Part shown: piece after piece, positions 38,643 through 48,349 of the stretch
Numbering within the stretch: the stretch's first letter is position 1
How the letters are laid out: the number at the start of each line of letters is the position of its first letter
NCBI GenBank assembly: GCA_029567505.1
Contig: JAKPXO010000270.1
Coordinates: 1 to 64,000 of the forward strand
Direction of reading: 5' to 3'
From: Acidobacteriota bacterium
Lineage (GTDB): Bacteria > Acidobacteriota > Thermoanaerobaculia > UBA5066
Length of the DNA stretch: 64,000 nucleotides
The notes under the pieces: generated by a model
What the model saw: only the letters and a program-made list of their open reading frames with translations
Told to the model about the DNA's origin: nothing
Databases searched by the model: none
Position numbers and translations under genes: made by a program

Positions 38643-41600
38643 TCACCCCTCGCGCTTCACGATCTCGAGAAGGCGCGCGCCGTAGCGCTCCATCCGCGAG
38701 GGGCCGAGGCCGGAGATCGCCGCGAGCTCCGATTCCGTGCGGGGCCTGCGCGCCGCGATGTCGAGGAGCGTCAGGTCGGTGAAGACCCGGAAAGCCGGGA
38801 CGCGGTGCCTCTTCGCCTCCTCGAGACGGAAGCGGCGGAGGGCGTCGACGAGGGACGGGAGGGCGCCCGGGGCCTCGGGACCTGCGTCGCGGCCGCTCGC
38901 TCGCCCGCCGTGCGCGGCCCGCCCCGCGCCCTTCGCCGGCTTCGGGATCGGCGTCCTGCGCGTCGTCGCCGCGGCCTTCGCGCGCCCCTTCCTGGGCGCG
39001 CTCGCCGGCGGAACCGCGACGCGTGCGTCGATCGCCGCGCCCGGGCGGCTCCCCTCGCCCGTGAGGTACGCGCGGCGGAAGCGGATGACGCGCCCGTCCT
39101 TCTCGAACTCGTCGTCCTCCAGCTTCGCGAGGCCCGCCCTCACGAGCCCGCCGAGGAGCTCCTCGAACGCGCGCCGCTCGACGGCCGGGAACTGCTTGCC
39201 GACCTCGGCGTGAAGCTGCCCCGTCGTCTGCCCGTCGCGCTGCCGCAGGCACTCGAGGGCACGCCTCAGCGCGGCGTCCTCCATCGGGCTCGTCCGGCGC
39301 GTCTCGGTTGCGACGCCGTCGTTCGGGGCGCAGACGTCGCAGAGGCCGCACGGCGCGCCGTCGTCCTCCTCGTCGCCGAAGTGGCGGACGAGCTGGAGCA
39401 TCCGGCAGATCGGCCCCTCGGCGAAGCGGCGCATCCGCTCGAGCTGCGTCCTCCGGTGCGCGCGCTGCTCCTCGTAGCCGCGCTGCCAGCCTTCCTTCCC
39501 GCGCGAGACGTCCCCCTCGGACGTCACGACCGCGCCGCCGAAGATCCAGAGCTTCTCGAGCGCCTTCTGGAAGACGTCCGCCTCGAGGGAGACGAGCTGC
39601 GCGAGCCCCTCCGTCGGAATCGGCTCTTCCTTCAGCGCGCGGAAGACGTCGCCGAGGACGGGCGTCTCCGGGTAGTCGCGGTCGAGGAAGAACTCGTGGG
39701 TCCGCAGGTCGCCGTACGAATGGAGGAGGATCGCCCGCGACGGCAGCCCGTCGCGCCCCGCGCGGCCGATCTCCTGGTAGTACCCCTCGACGCTCCCGGG
39801 GAGCCCCGTGTGAATGACGGTCCGGACGTTCGGCTTGTCGATCCCCATGCCGAAGGCGATCGTCGCGACGATCACGTCCGCGCGCCCCTCGAGGAACCGG
39901 GCCTGCACGTCGTCCCGCTCGCGCGCCGTCATCCCGGCGTGGTAGGCGACGGCGCGGAGCCCCCTGCCGATCTTCTCCGCGAGGGCCGTCGCCTCCTTCC
40001 GCGTCGGCGTGTAGACGATCGCCGGGCGTCGCGCCGCGTCGGAGAGGACCTCCTTCACGATCTCGGCGCGCCGGCTCGGGAGCGCCTCGGTCACCTCGAC
40101 GGCGAGGTTCTTCCTCCGGAAGCCGTGGATGAACCGGCCCGGGCGCGTCAGGCCGAGCTGCGCCGTCACGTCGTCCTGCACGCGCGGCGTCGCCGTGGCC
40201 GTGAGCGCGATTACGGGAGCAGGGCGGAGCATCGGCAGGCGCGCCCCGAGGAGCCGGTAGTCGGGCCTGAAGTCGTGCCCCCAGTGCGAGATGCAGTGCG
40301 CCTCGTCGACGGCGACGAGGGCCGGCGTCCGCTTCGCGAGCATCTCGGGAAAGCCGGGGACCGAGAGCCGCTCGGGCGCGATGAAGAGGAAGTCGAGCTT
40401 CCCGGCGAGGTAGTCGAGGCAAACCTGCCGCGAGGCGGCCCGGTCCCGCCCCGAGTGGATCCTCTCCGCGGCGAGCCCGAGCGCCTTCATCTTCGCGACC
40501 TGGTCCTCCATGAGCGCGATGAGCGGCGAGACGACGAGCGTCGTCCCGCCCCGCGCCAGCCCGGGCAGCTGGTAGCAGAGTGACTTCCCCGCCCCCGTCG
40601 GCATCACGAGGAGCGCGTCGCGCCCCTCCACGACCGCCCGGCAGACCGCCTCCTGGTACGGGCGGAACGCCTCGTGCCCGAAGACTTCCTCGAGGAGCTC
40701 GCCGAGGCGCTCCGCCGGCACGGGGCCCGCAACCCGGGGTTTGCAGGGTCTGGGGTCAGGCGTGAAATCGTGTATCGCTCCGGCAGGACACGATTTCACG
40801 CCTGATCCCATCGGGGGTGACCCCGTCTCGGGGCGTGTCCCCGCCTCCGGCATCTCCGGCGCTGCGGGGCTCGGCGCGGCGCGGAAGGTGCCGGCGACGA
40901 CCTCCTTCACGTAGGCCTCGATCCCGTTCATGAAGGTGGGGAGGGCGCCGTCGCCCTGCTGCATGCGGGCGAGCTCGGCTTCCCACTTCCCGGTCAGGGC
41001 GGGGCTCTTCACCGAGTCCGGGACGAGGCCGATGAGCCGGATCCCTTTCTCCGTCACCGAGAAGACCTTGCCGTCGCGCACGGCGTAGCCGCGCGCGATG
41101 AGCGTCTCGAGGATCTCAGCCCGCGTGGCAGGCGTACCGAGGCCGTTCTCCTTCATCGCCTCGGCGAGCTCCTTCTCGTCGAGCGTCCGGCCGGCCGTCT
41201 CCATCGCCGTCAGGAGGGTGGCGTCGGTGAAGCGCTTCGGCGGGCGGGTCCTCTTCTCGACCGCCGCCGCGTCGACGACCCTCTTCGCCTGCCCCTTCGC
41301 GAGGCCCGGCGGAAGCTCCCCCTCCTCGTCGTCCTCGTCCTTCTTCCGGCGCGGCGCGTCGGGCTCGGCGGCCTTCCATCCCTCCGCGACGACCATCGTC
41401 CCGGCGGAGCGGAAGCGGTCGACGGGCCTTCCCGCGGGCGCTCCGGTGGCCGCGCCCCGGTCCCCCTCTCCGCCCGTCACCTCCGTCACGACCGTCGTCG
41501 TCGCGGCGACGTGATCGTCGTGCCAGGCCGCGAGGAGGCGCCGGACGACGATCTCGTAGAGCGCCTTCTCTTCGCCCTTCAGGCCGCTCGGGACGTTCGG

Positions 41601-42722
41601 CGTCGGGACGATCGCGTGATGGTCGCTCACCTTCGCGTCGTCGACGACGCGCGCGCCGAGCGGCCGCTCGCCCGTCCCTGGCGCGAAGAGGCGGCCCCAG
41701 GAGGGCTCGAGCGCCGCGGCGAGCCGCGGGAGCGTCGCCGCCACGTCGCGCGAGAGATGCCGGCTGTCGGTCCGCGGGTAGGTGATCGCTTTCTTCTCCT
41801 CGTAGAGGCGCTGGGCCACGTCCAGGGTCTTCTTCGCGCTCCAGCCGAGGAGCCGGTTCGCGTGGCGCTGCAGCTCGGTCAGGTCGAAGAGGAGCGGCGG
41901 CGGCACGCGGCGCGTCTTCGACTCGGCCGACGCGACGGCGGCCGTTCCCTCCCGCACGCGCGCGACGATCTCCTTCGCTTTCGCCCCGTCCTTCGGGAGG
42001 CGGCGCCCGCCCTCCTCCTTCACCGTCGGGTCGAACCAGGTCCCGCGGTAGCACCCCGTCTCCCCTTCGAACGTCGCGATGACCTCGAAGTACTCCTCGG
42101 GGACGAACGCCCGGATGGCGAGCTCACGCTCGACGAGCATCGCGAGCGTGGGCGTCTGGACCCGTCCCACCGAGAGCGCCTCCCCGTGCGCGAGCGTGAA
42201 CGCGCGCGAGAAGTTCATCCCGACGAGCCAGTCGGCCCGGCTCCGTCCGCGCGCCGCGTCGGCGAGCCGGTCGTAGTCCCGCGCCGGCTTCAGCCCTGCG
42301 AGCCCCGCACGGATCGCCTCCGGCGTCAGCGACGAGATCCAGAGGCGCTTCACCGGCTTCGTGCAGCGCGCCGCCTCGTAGAGCTGGCGGAAGATCAGCT
42401 CTCCCTCGCGCCCCGCGTCCGTGGCGCAGACGACCTCCACGACCTCGGGGTCCGACAGGATTCGCCGCACGGCCGCGAACTGCTCCGCGGCGCGGTCGAG
42501 GACGACGAGCGGCCACGCCGAGGGGAGCATCGGGAGGCGGTCGCGTCTCCAGGTCTGCCATGCGGGGTCCATCTGTCCCGGCTCGGCGAGGGTGACGAGG
42601 TGGCCGACGGCCCAGGTCACGATCCAGCCGTCGCCGACGAGGCAGCCGTCTCCGCGCCGGGTCGCCCCGACGACGGCCGCGAGGTCCCTCCCGACGCTCG
42701 GCTTCTCCGCGACGATCGCCAC
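38643..42722 (-). CDS. Fusion: DNA topoisomerase III (N-terminal) + RecQ ATP-dependent helicase + HRDC (C-terminal)
   Basis: TopIII: VAIVAEKPSVGRDLAAVVGA, CATDAGREGELIFRQLYEA, SVGRVQTPTLAMLVERE. RecQ: FRPYQEAVCRAVVEGRDALLVMPTGAGKSLCYQLPGL, AVDEAHCISHWGHDFRPDY, ALTATATPRVQDDV, QEIGRAGRDG. One open frame; GTG start likely at 42722. Confidence 0.93.
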   Translation of the reverse strand: MAIVAEKPSVGRDLAAVVGATRRGDGCLVGDGWIVTWAVGHLVTLAEPGQMDPAWQTWRRDRLPMLPSAWPLVVLDRAAEQFAAVRRILSDPEVVEVVCATDAGREGELIFRQLYEAARCTKPVKRLWISSLTPEAIRAGLAGLKPARDYDRLADAARGRSRADWLVGMNFSRAFTLAHGEALSVGRVQTPTLAMLVERELAIRAFVPEEYFEVIATFEGETGCYRGTWFDPTVKEEGGRRLPKDGAKAKEIVARVREGTAAVASAESKTRRVPPPLLFDLTELQRHANRLLGWSAKKTLDVAQRLYEEKKAITYPRTDSRHLSRDVAATLPRLAAALEPSWGRLFAPGTGERPLGARVVDDAKVSDHHAIVPTPNVPSGLKGEEKALYEIVVRRLLAAWHDDHVAATTTVVTEVTGGEGDRGAATGAPAGRPVDRFRSAGTMVVAEGWKAAEPDAPRRKKDEDDEEGELPPGLAKGQAKRVVDAAAVEKRTRPPKRFTDATLLTAMETAGRTLDEKELAEAMKENGLGTPATRAEILETLIARGYAVRDGKVFSVTEKGIRLIGLVPDSVKSPALTGKWEAELARMQQGDGALPTFMNGIEAYVKEVVAGTFRAAPSPAAPEMPEAGTRPETGSPPMGSGVKSCPAGAIHDFTPDPRPCKPRVAGPVPAERLGELLEEVFGHEAFRPYQEAVCRAVVEGRDALLVMPTGAGKSLCYQLPGLARGGTTLVVSPLIALMEDQVAKMKALGLAAERIHSGRDRAASRQVCLDYLAGKLDFLFIAPERLSVPGFPEMLAKRTPALVAVDEAHCISHWGHDFRPDYRLLGARLPMLRPAPVIALTATATPRVQDDVTAQLGLTRPGRFIHGFRRKNLAVEVTEALPSRRAEIVKEVLSDAARRPAIVYTPTRKEATALAEKIGRGLRAVAYHAGMTARERDDVQARFLEGRADVIVATIAFGMGIDKPNVRTVIHTGLPGSVEGYYQEIGRAGRDGLPSRAILLHSYGDLRTHEFFLDRDYPETPVLGDVFRALKEEPIPTEGLAQLVSLEADVFQKALEKLWIFGGAVVTSEGDVSRGKEGWQRGYEEQRAHRRTQLERMRRFAEGPICRMLQLVRHFGDEEDDGAPCGLCDVCAPNDGVATETRRTSPMEDAALRRALECLRQRDGQTTGQLHAEVGKQFPAVERRAFEELLGGLVRAGLAKLEDDEFEKDGRVIRFRRAYLTGEGSRPGAAIDARVAVPPASAPRKGRAKAAATTRRTPIPKPAKGAGRAAHGGRASGRDAGPEAPGALPSLVDALRRFRLEEAKRHRVPAFRVFTDLTLLDIAARRPRTESELAAISGLGPSRMERYGARLLEIVKREG
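40752..40809. repeat. Dispersed palindromic repeat, copy 3 (divergent loop), in frame within the TopIII-RecQ ORF linker
   Basis: GGGGTCAGGCGTGAAATCGTGT-ATCGCTCCGGCAGG-ACACGATTTCACGCCTGATCCC; shares CAGGCGTGAAATCGTGTAT with copies 1 and 2. Confidence 0.93.
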
Positions 42723-42890
42723 GGTCCGACCGTGTCGTCCGCGGACGTCCCCTCCCGTCGGTCCCGCCTCCCCCTCGCGCCGGGCCCTCGCTCGCTCGAC
42801 CAACGTGGTCCTCCCTCGACCCCCCACCGGGGCCGCCGGAGGACGATAGAGCATCCGGACGGCGCAACCGCGCGCCCGGGGCCGGGCGCG

Positions 42891-44813
42891 TCACCGTCCC
42901 GTGAGGAAGCCGCCGCCCGTGAGCAGGCGGCCCGCCTCTTCGGCCGGTGCCGGAGGCGCGAAGAAGTAGCCCTGCCCGAGGTCGCAGCCCATCTCGCGCA
43001 GAGTCCGCGCCACGGCGGCGTCCTCCACCCCTTCGGCGACGACCCCGAGGTCGAGGCTGTGGGCCAGCTGGACCGTCGAGCGGACGACGGCGAGGTCCTT
43101 CCCGCCCGTCGCCATCCCGGCCACGAACGAACGGTCGATCTTCAGGACGTCCACGGGGAGCCGCGTAAGGTAGGCGAGCGAGGAGTACCCCGTTCCGAAG
43201 TCGTCGATCGCGAGACGGGCCCCCGAGTCGTGCATCCGCCCGAGCATCTTCAGCGCCGTCTCCGGGTCCGACATCACCGCCGACTCCGTCAGCTCGAACT
43301 CCACGAGCCCCGGGTCGACGCCGACCGACCTCACGATCTCCTCCAGCTTCTCCGGGCAGCTCCTGTCGACGAGGTTCCTCGCGGACAGGTTCACGGCCAT
43401 CGTCAGCTTCGGCAGCTGCCGGTTCCACAGGGAGAGCTGCTCGAGCGCCCGCCGGACGACCCACGAGGTGAGCGCGACCATCCCGTCGGTGGCCTCGGCG
43501 AAGGGCACGAACTGGCTCGAGCCGAGGAGCCCGAGCCGGGGGTGCCGCCATCTCACGAGCGCCTCGAACCCCTCGATGAAGTCGTACTGGAGCGCCACCT
43601 TCGGCTGGAAGTGGAGGACGAGCTGTCCTTCCCGGATCGCACGCCCGAGGTCGGAGAGGATCGTCAGGCGCTCGGGCGTGTGCTCGTCGAGGTCGGCCTC
43701 GTAGCCGGCGACACCTCCGGCGCCCTTCTTCGCGACGTGCAGCGCCACGTCGGCGCAGCGCAGGAGCCCGTGGCTCACCCGCGCGTCGGTGGGAAAGTGC
43801 GCGACGCCGGCGCTCGCCCCCACCTCGAGCCCCATCCCCGCGACCCGGAACGGCTCCCCGAGCCAGGCGAGGACCTTCCGCGCGGCATCCTCCCCGTCCT
43901 CCCGGCGCTCCGCCGCCGGCACGACGATCGCGAACTCGTCACCCCCGAGACGGAAGACCTCCATGCCGCCGCTGCACCGCTCCGCGAGCCGGGTACCGAC
44001 CTGGACGAGGAGCTCGTCGCCGAAGTTGTGCCCGAGCGTGTCGTTGATCTCCCGGAACCAGTCGAGGTCGAGGAGGACGAGGGCCGCCCGGCCACCCCCG
44101 ACGGCTTCCGCGAGAGTCCCGAAGCGCCTGTGGAAGCCGGCGCGGTTCGGGAGACCCGTGAGCGCGTCCCGATAGGCGCGCTCCTCGAGCTCCGTCCGGT
44201 ATTGCGCGTTCGCGACGGCGAGCGAGACCGCGCGGGCGACCCCCTCGAAGGTCTCGGCCTCCTCCGGCCGCAGGTCCCGGCCCTCCGGATAGAGGACGTT
44301 CAGCGTTCCGAGAGACCGCCCCCCGTGCGCGAGCGGGACGCAGAGCCCCGAGGCGACCCGGCGGCGGGCGAGCGCGTCCACGACCGGATGCACCTCGCGC
44401 CCCTCGATGCGCACCTCTCCGAGCGAGACGATCCGCCGTTCACGGATGGCCCTCCCGCTGGCGCTCCCCTCCAGCGGGAGGCGGGCGCCGAGGTCGAGCT
44501 CCTCCTCCGTGAAGCCGCGTCCCGCCACGAGCCGAAGTGGCCCGTCGGGCCCGTCGAGAAGGTAGATCGCCACGAGCGGGGGCGCGCTCCCTCCGCGCAA
44601 CGCCTCCGCGGTCTCCACGGCGATCGCCTCCGGGTCGAGGCGCCGCTGGAGACGGAAGGCCAGGTCGTTCACGAGTCGCAGGGCTTCGTTGCGGGCCTCG
44701 AGCTCGGCCTTCGCCGCCCGCAGGTCGCTCACGAGCGACGCGACGTCCGCGGGCGCGGCCGCCTCCTGAGCTCCGTCCGTCGATTCGCGAACGTCGGTGG
44801 CCGGTTCGTCCAT
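42891..44813 (-). CDS. GAF-GGDEF-EAL cyclic-di-GMP signalling protein
   Basis: RLGGDEFAIVVPA (GGDEF), FEALVRWRHP (EAL), DDFGTGYSSLAYLTRLPVDVLKIDRSFV; GAF-like N-terminus. Confidence 0.95.
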   Translation of the reverse strand: MDEPATDVRESTDGAQEAAAPADVASLVSDLRAAKAELEARNEALRLVNDLAFRLQRRLDPEAIAVETAEALRGGSAPPLVAIYLLDGPDGPLRLVAGRGFTEEELDLGARLPLEGSASGRAIRERRIVSLGEVRIEGREVHPVVDALARRRVASGLCVPLAHGGRSLGTLNVLYPEGRDLRPEEAETFEGVARAVSLAVANAQYRTELEERAYRDALTGLPNRAGFHRRFGTLAEAVGGGRAALVLLDLDWFREINDTLGHNFGDELLVQVGTRLAERCSGGMEVFRLGGDEFAIVVPAAERREDGEDAARKVLAWLGEPFRVAGMGLEVGASAGVAHFPTDARVSHGLLRCADVALHVAKKGAGGVAGYEADLDEHTPERLTILSDLGRAIREGQLVLHFQPKVALQYDFIEGFEALVRWRHPRLGLLGSSQFVPFAEATDGMVALTSWVVRRALEQLSLWNRQLPKLTMAVNLSARNLVDRSCPEKLEEIVRSVGVDPGLVEFELTESAVMSDPETALKMLGRMHDSGARLAIDDFGTGYSSLAYLTRLPVDVLKIDRSFVAGMATGGKDLAVVRSTVQLAHSLDLGVVAEGVEDAAVARTLREMGCDLGQGYFFAPPAPAEEAGRLLTGGGFLTGR

Positions 44814-45022
44814 CGCGCCCTCTCCCGCGCGCCGGGCGGGTCTCCCCCACCGCGCGGCCCCGTGTCTGACACGGCTCGCCGTCGACGAATCGATCATATC
44901 CCGCAGCGACGGCACCACCGGCCTCCGCAGGGGGGCTCGCGCGGTCCGGAGACGTGGCGGAGAGCGGGACGGGCGGGCGGAGTCCGGGCGCGTCCCCGAC
45001 CGGAATCGCGCCCGCGCCGGCG

Positions 45023-45454
45023 TCACTCCTCCAGGTGGAGGTCCACGATCATCGGCGGCTTCAGGGCGCTGATGAGCGGCGTGAAGAGCCCGATGAGGAA
45101 GAGGACGAACGCGCCCCCGGAGAGCGCCGCGAGGCCCAGCATCAGGGGGACCTTCGTGAGCCGAACACGGTCGCGCTCGTTGAGGCTCGCCACGATCTCG
45201 GAAGCGGCGAGCGGCGCTTCCCCGTCCTTCCGCTTCAGGACGACCTTCTGCGCCTCGATCGCCTTCAGGATCGGCTCGCCCGCGACGTAGACCACGACTC
45301 GGCCGGCCGACTCGGCCAGCGGCGGTGCGAACGCCGGATCGACGAAATGGCCGTCGGCCGGGACCTGAGAGAAGTGAAAGACGCCATATCCGGCGCCCGC
45401 GCAGACGAGCAGACCGATCAGAATCGCGAACAGGCGAAAGTGGTTCTGTTTCAC
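45023..45454 (-). CDS. Small membrane protein, two predicted TM segments, unknown function
   Basis: FRLFAILIGLLVCAGAGYGVF and VPLMLGLAALSGGAFVLFLIGLF; start GTG at 45454 is a guess. Confidence 0.55.
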   Translation of the reverse strand: MKQNHFRLFAILIGLLVCAGAGYGVFHFSQVPADGHFVDPAFAPPLAESAGRVVVYVAGEPILKAIEAQKVVLKRKDGEAPLAASEIVASLNERDRVRLTKVPLMLGLAALSGGAFVLFLIGLFTPLISALKPPMIVDLHLEE

Positions 45455-45698
45455 CGTCTTGCCTCCCCGGGAGTCCGGCTCGGCGGTAGGAGGAAGGCCC
45501 GCTCCCCTCCGGAGGCCGCGGCGAGCCGGCGAGTCCGGGAACCGGGGGAGAGGCGGAGGCGTCGGAGGAAGGGGCGGCCGGTTCCGGCGCCGTTCCGATG
45601 ATAGCCCTTCGCGCCATTCCCGGGCCGCCTCGTCCTTCACGCGACGAGCGAGGTGCCGGTCGCCCGTCGCAGCTCGTCACCCGGGACGGAACGCCGTC

Positions 45699-46448
45699 TC
45701 AGAAACGGAGAGAGACGCCTCCGACTCCGTACGCGAGCCAGGCGAAGCTGTAGACCTCGTCTCCGTCGACGCCTCCCTCGAGCGTCCTCGCGCCGAGGAA
45801 GAGGTCCACGCCGGGCGAGACCTTCGCTTCGAGCCGGACGGACGCGTCGACCGCCCTCCCCTGGCTCGCGGCGGCGCCGTCGGCTTCGAGGTCGACGGCG
45901 AGGCCCGGCGTGACCTGCCAGCGAACGCCGCCGTAGAGGAGCGGGACGAATCCCGTGTTCGTCTTCGCCTGCGAGACGCCGCCCTGCTCCAGCTCGATCC
46001 GGGCGTCACGGACCTTCGCCGTCAGCCCCGCGCGAAAAGAGACCGGCCCCGAGGAGCGGAATCGCCAGACGTACGAGAGGCGCCAGGAATCGAAGACCCA
46101 GGTGGCCCGAAGCGGCTCTCCCGCGGCGAAGGTGCTTCCGTCGAAGGCGACCGCGGTCTGCGGTACGAGGGTCGCCTTCGTCCGGAACGGGGCGGCGACG
46201 ACGCGGAGGGAGCTCCTCTCTCCGAGTTCGGCCCACAGCGTCGCCCGGGCGGTGAAGAAGGGACCGCGATCGGCGTCGTCGATCGAGAGGCGCGTCCCGC
46301 CCTCGCCGGGAACGGCGAGGTCGTTCCGGAGCTGCCAGGCGGCTCCCGTCTCGAGGTCGAGGCGGAACCCTTCCGCCAGCGCAGGCCGTCCGGTCAGGGC
46401 CCCGAGCGCGAGGAAGAGGAGAGCGAGGAGCGCGGAGCGACGCGTCAC
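45699..46448 (-). CDS. Putative outer-membrane beta-barrel protein
   Basis: Signal peptide; alternating amphipathic pattern; C-terminal aromatic ...GVSLRF. Confidence 0.6.
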   Translation of the reverse strand: MTRRSALLALLFLALGALTGRPALAEGFRLDLETGAAWQLRNDLAVPGEGGTRLSIDDADRGPFFTARATLWAELGERSSLRVVAAPFRTKATLVPQTAVAFDGSTFAAGEPLRATWVFDSWRLSYVWRFRSSGPVSFRAGLTAKVRDARIELEQGGVSQAKTNTGFVPLLYGGVRWQVTPGLAVDLEADGAAASQGRAVDASVRLEAKVSPGVDLFLGARTLEGGVDGDEVYSFAWLAYGVGGVSLRF

Positions 46449-46500
46449 GCTCCCACTCCGAGAGCGCGCTCCCGCCGGATTCCTCCGCTCGCCCCCGGGG

Positions 46501-47340
46501 CTACGGCAGGGGAACGTCCTTCAGCACGAACCGATAGAGGCGGAGCGTGCTCGGAGTCTTCAGGCGGACGCGGAGCCCCCAGTCCGGACCGGGTGCCTCG
46601 GAGCGCGCCGAGACCACGACGAGCCCGCCCCTCTCCTCGCGGTCCGTCGCCCAGGCCGTTCCCTCGGGGTCGACGAAGTAGAAGCCCTCGACGCGCCCCA
46701 GCGGGTCGGCGACCCTGAGGACGAGCTCGTCCGGGTCCGCAGGCAGAGCCTCCGCCTCCTGCGTTGCCGCGATCGCGATCGTGACGTCGTTCCGGGCGAG
46801 CGACGGAGACACGAGGGGTGACCCGGCGAGGGAGCGGAAGCGGGGAACGACGACGGCGGCGTCCGGATCGGCGTCGGGGACGTAGAGCTCGATCGAACCC
46901 GAGACCTCGCGGAGCGTCGCCGCAGAGCGGGAGGCGAGCTTCAACGGAACGGAGAGGACGACCGGCGCCGTCGCGTCGTCCCCCCGCGGGGGCTCGTGGG
47001 CGGCGTTCGCGGCGCCGGCCGGGACGAGGCTCGCGCCGAGGTCGTCGACGGCGGTCGCGACGACGACGCGCGCCGTCTCGACGTCGCCCCTCTTCGTCCC
47101 GACGAGCGCGACCTCCAGCGTCGTCCCGGCCGGGCCCGCCGCCCCGCCCCGGACCCGATCCTCGTGGATGCCGAGGAAGCTCAGCTCGAGCGGTGGCGCG
47201 GGAACCGGAGTCGGCCGAGGGAGCGGCGTCGGAGTCGGGCGCGAGACGAGCCGGCGCACCCGCTCGGGCAGGCCGCACCCCGGAGCCGCGAGGAGCGCGA
47301 CGATCAGGACGAGGAGCGCACCTTCTCCGCCTCGTCTCAC
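46501..47340 (-). CDS. Putative lipoprotein, paralogous to the next upstream gene
   Basis: Lipobox LLAAPGCG; shares domain pattern and C-terminus ...FVLKDVPLP with the 47337..48101 product. Confidence 0.65.
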   Translation of the reverse strand: MRRGGEGALLVLIVALLAAPGCGLPERVRRLVSRPTPTPLPRPTPVPAPPLELSFLGIHEDRVRGGAAGPAGTTLEVALVGTKRGDVETARVVVATAVDDLGASLVPAGAANAAHEPPRGDDATAPVVLSVPLKLASRSAATLREVSGSIELYVPDADPDAAVVVPRFRSLAGSPLVSPSLARNDVTIAIAATQEAEALPADPDELVLRVADPLGRVEGFYFVDPEGTAWATDREERGGLVVVSARSEAPGPDWGLRVRLKTPSTLRLYRFVLKDVPLP

Positions 47341-48101
47341 GGCAGGGCGACTCCCTTCAGCTCGAACGGGACCGCGACGACCGATCGCCTCGTCAGGAGG
47401 CCGAGGACGAGCGTCGCGTCGGCGGGCGGCGGCTCCGCGAGGATCAGCTCGAGAGAGCCTTTCCCCTCCGCGATCGTCACCTGGAGGCTCGAGGCCGAGA
47501 TCTCGGTTCCGTCGGGGCGAAGGACGCGGACCGTGCGGACCCGTTCGACGTCGGCGGCGCTCCCGCGCAGCGACACGACCGTGGGCGCGTCCGCGACACG
47601 CGGCGCGACCCGGAGCGTGACGCCCTCGGATCGCAGGGTGGACGCCGCCAGCGGCGCACCCGGGCGGGCGAGGGCCCGAGGGATCCTCGCTTCGGCCCCG
47701 GCGTCCCGCGAGGGGATCCAGAGGTCGATCGTCCCGGAGACGTCGACGAAGGCCGCGCCGCGCGCCGGGCTCCCCAGGACGATCCAGAGGCCCGTCCCGC
47801 TCGGACGCACCTCCCATCTGGAGGGCTCGGGCTCCTCGGGGAGGACGTCGCGCCCTGTCGCGTCGGCGGCGGCCGACACGCGAATGCGGAACGCCTTCGC
47901 GCTCGCGAGACCGTCGCCCTCGAGCTTCGGCTGGAGAGTGAGCCGCCCTTCGGTCTCGCCCGACGCGGAGCGTTGCCGCGATTCGGCCACCGCTTCGACC
48001 ACCAGCCGGAATCCCCCGTCGGCGGAGCGCGCGTCCGCGACCGCGGGGGCCAGCGCCACCGCCACGAGAGAAGCCGCGAAGACTGCGTCCTGTCGCTTCA
48101 T
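47337..48101 (-). CDS. Putative exported protein, paralogous to the downstream lipoprotein
   Basis: Signal peptide; ...PFELKGVALP C-terminus; GTGA overlap with the next gene. Confidence 0.65.
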   Translation of the reverse strand: MKRQDAVFAASLVAVALAPAVADARSADGGFRLVVEAVAESRQRSASGETEGRLTLQPKLEGDGLASAKAFRIRVSAAADATGRDVLPEEPEPSRWEVRPSGTGLWIVLGSPARGAAFVDVSGTIDLWIPSRDAGAEARIPRALARPGAPLAASTLRSEGVTLRVAPRVADAPTVVSLRGSAADVERVRTVRVLRPDGTEISASSLQVTIAEGKGSLELILAEPPPADATLVLGLLTRRSVVAVPFELKGVALP

Positions 48102-48305
48102 ACCGAGCTCGGGCCGAACAGCTCCGGAAGTGTACGTCGAACGCTGCTTCGATCGCGCGGTGCTCGCCGCCCCCCCCGGGAGGCCACCGTCCGGTCCGCC
48201 CGACCGAGTCGGACGCCTCCCGAGAATCGAGGAAGGGTGGGGACGCGATCGCGACAGGCTCAGAAGATGGCGGAAGGGTCGCGAACGGGGTCAGGCGCGA
48301 GCCGG

Positions 48306-48349
48306 GTCAGGTCCGTCCTCGTTGAGAGTCAACGATGAACGGACCTGAC
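48306..48349. repeat. Imperfect REP-like inverted repeat at IS110 3' flank
   Basis: GTCAGGTCCGTCCTCGTTGA-GAG-TCAACGATGAACGGACCTGAC. Confidence 0.75.

Noticed and set aside
41511-45290. 1259-aa plus-strand ORF
   Set aside because: Antisense to TopIII-RecQ and the GGDEF/EAL gene; no recognisable domain
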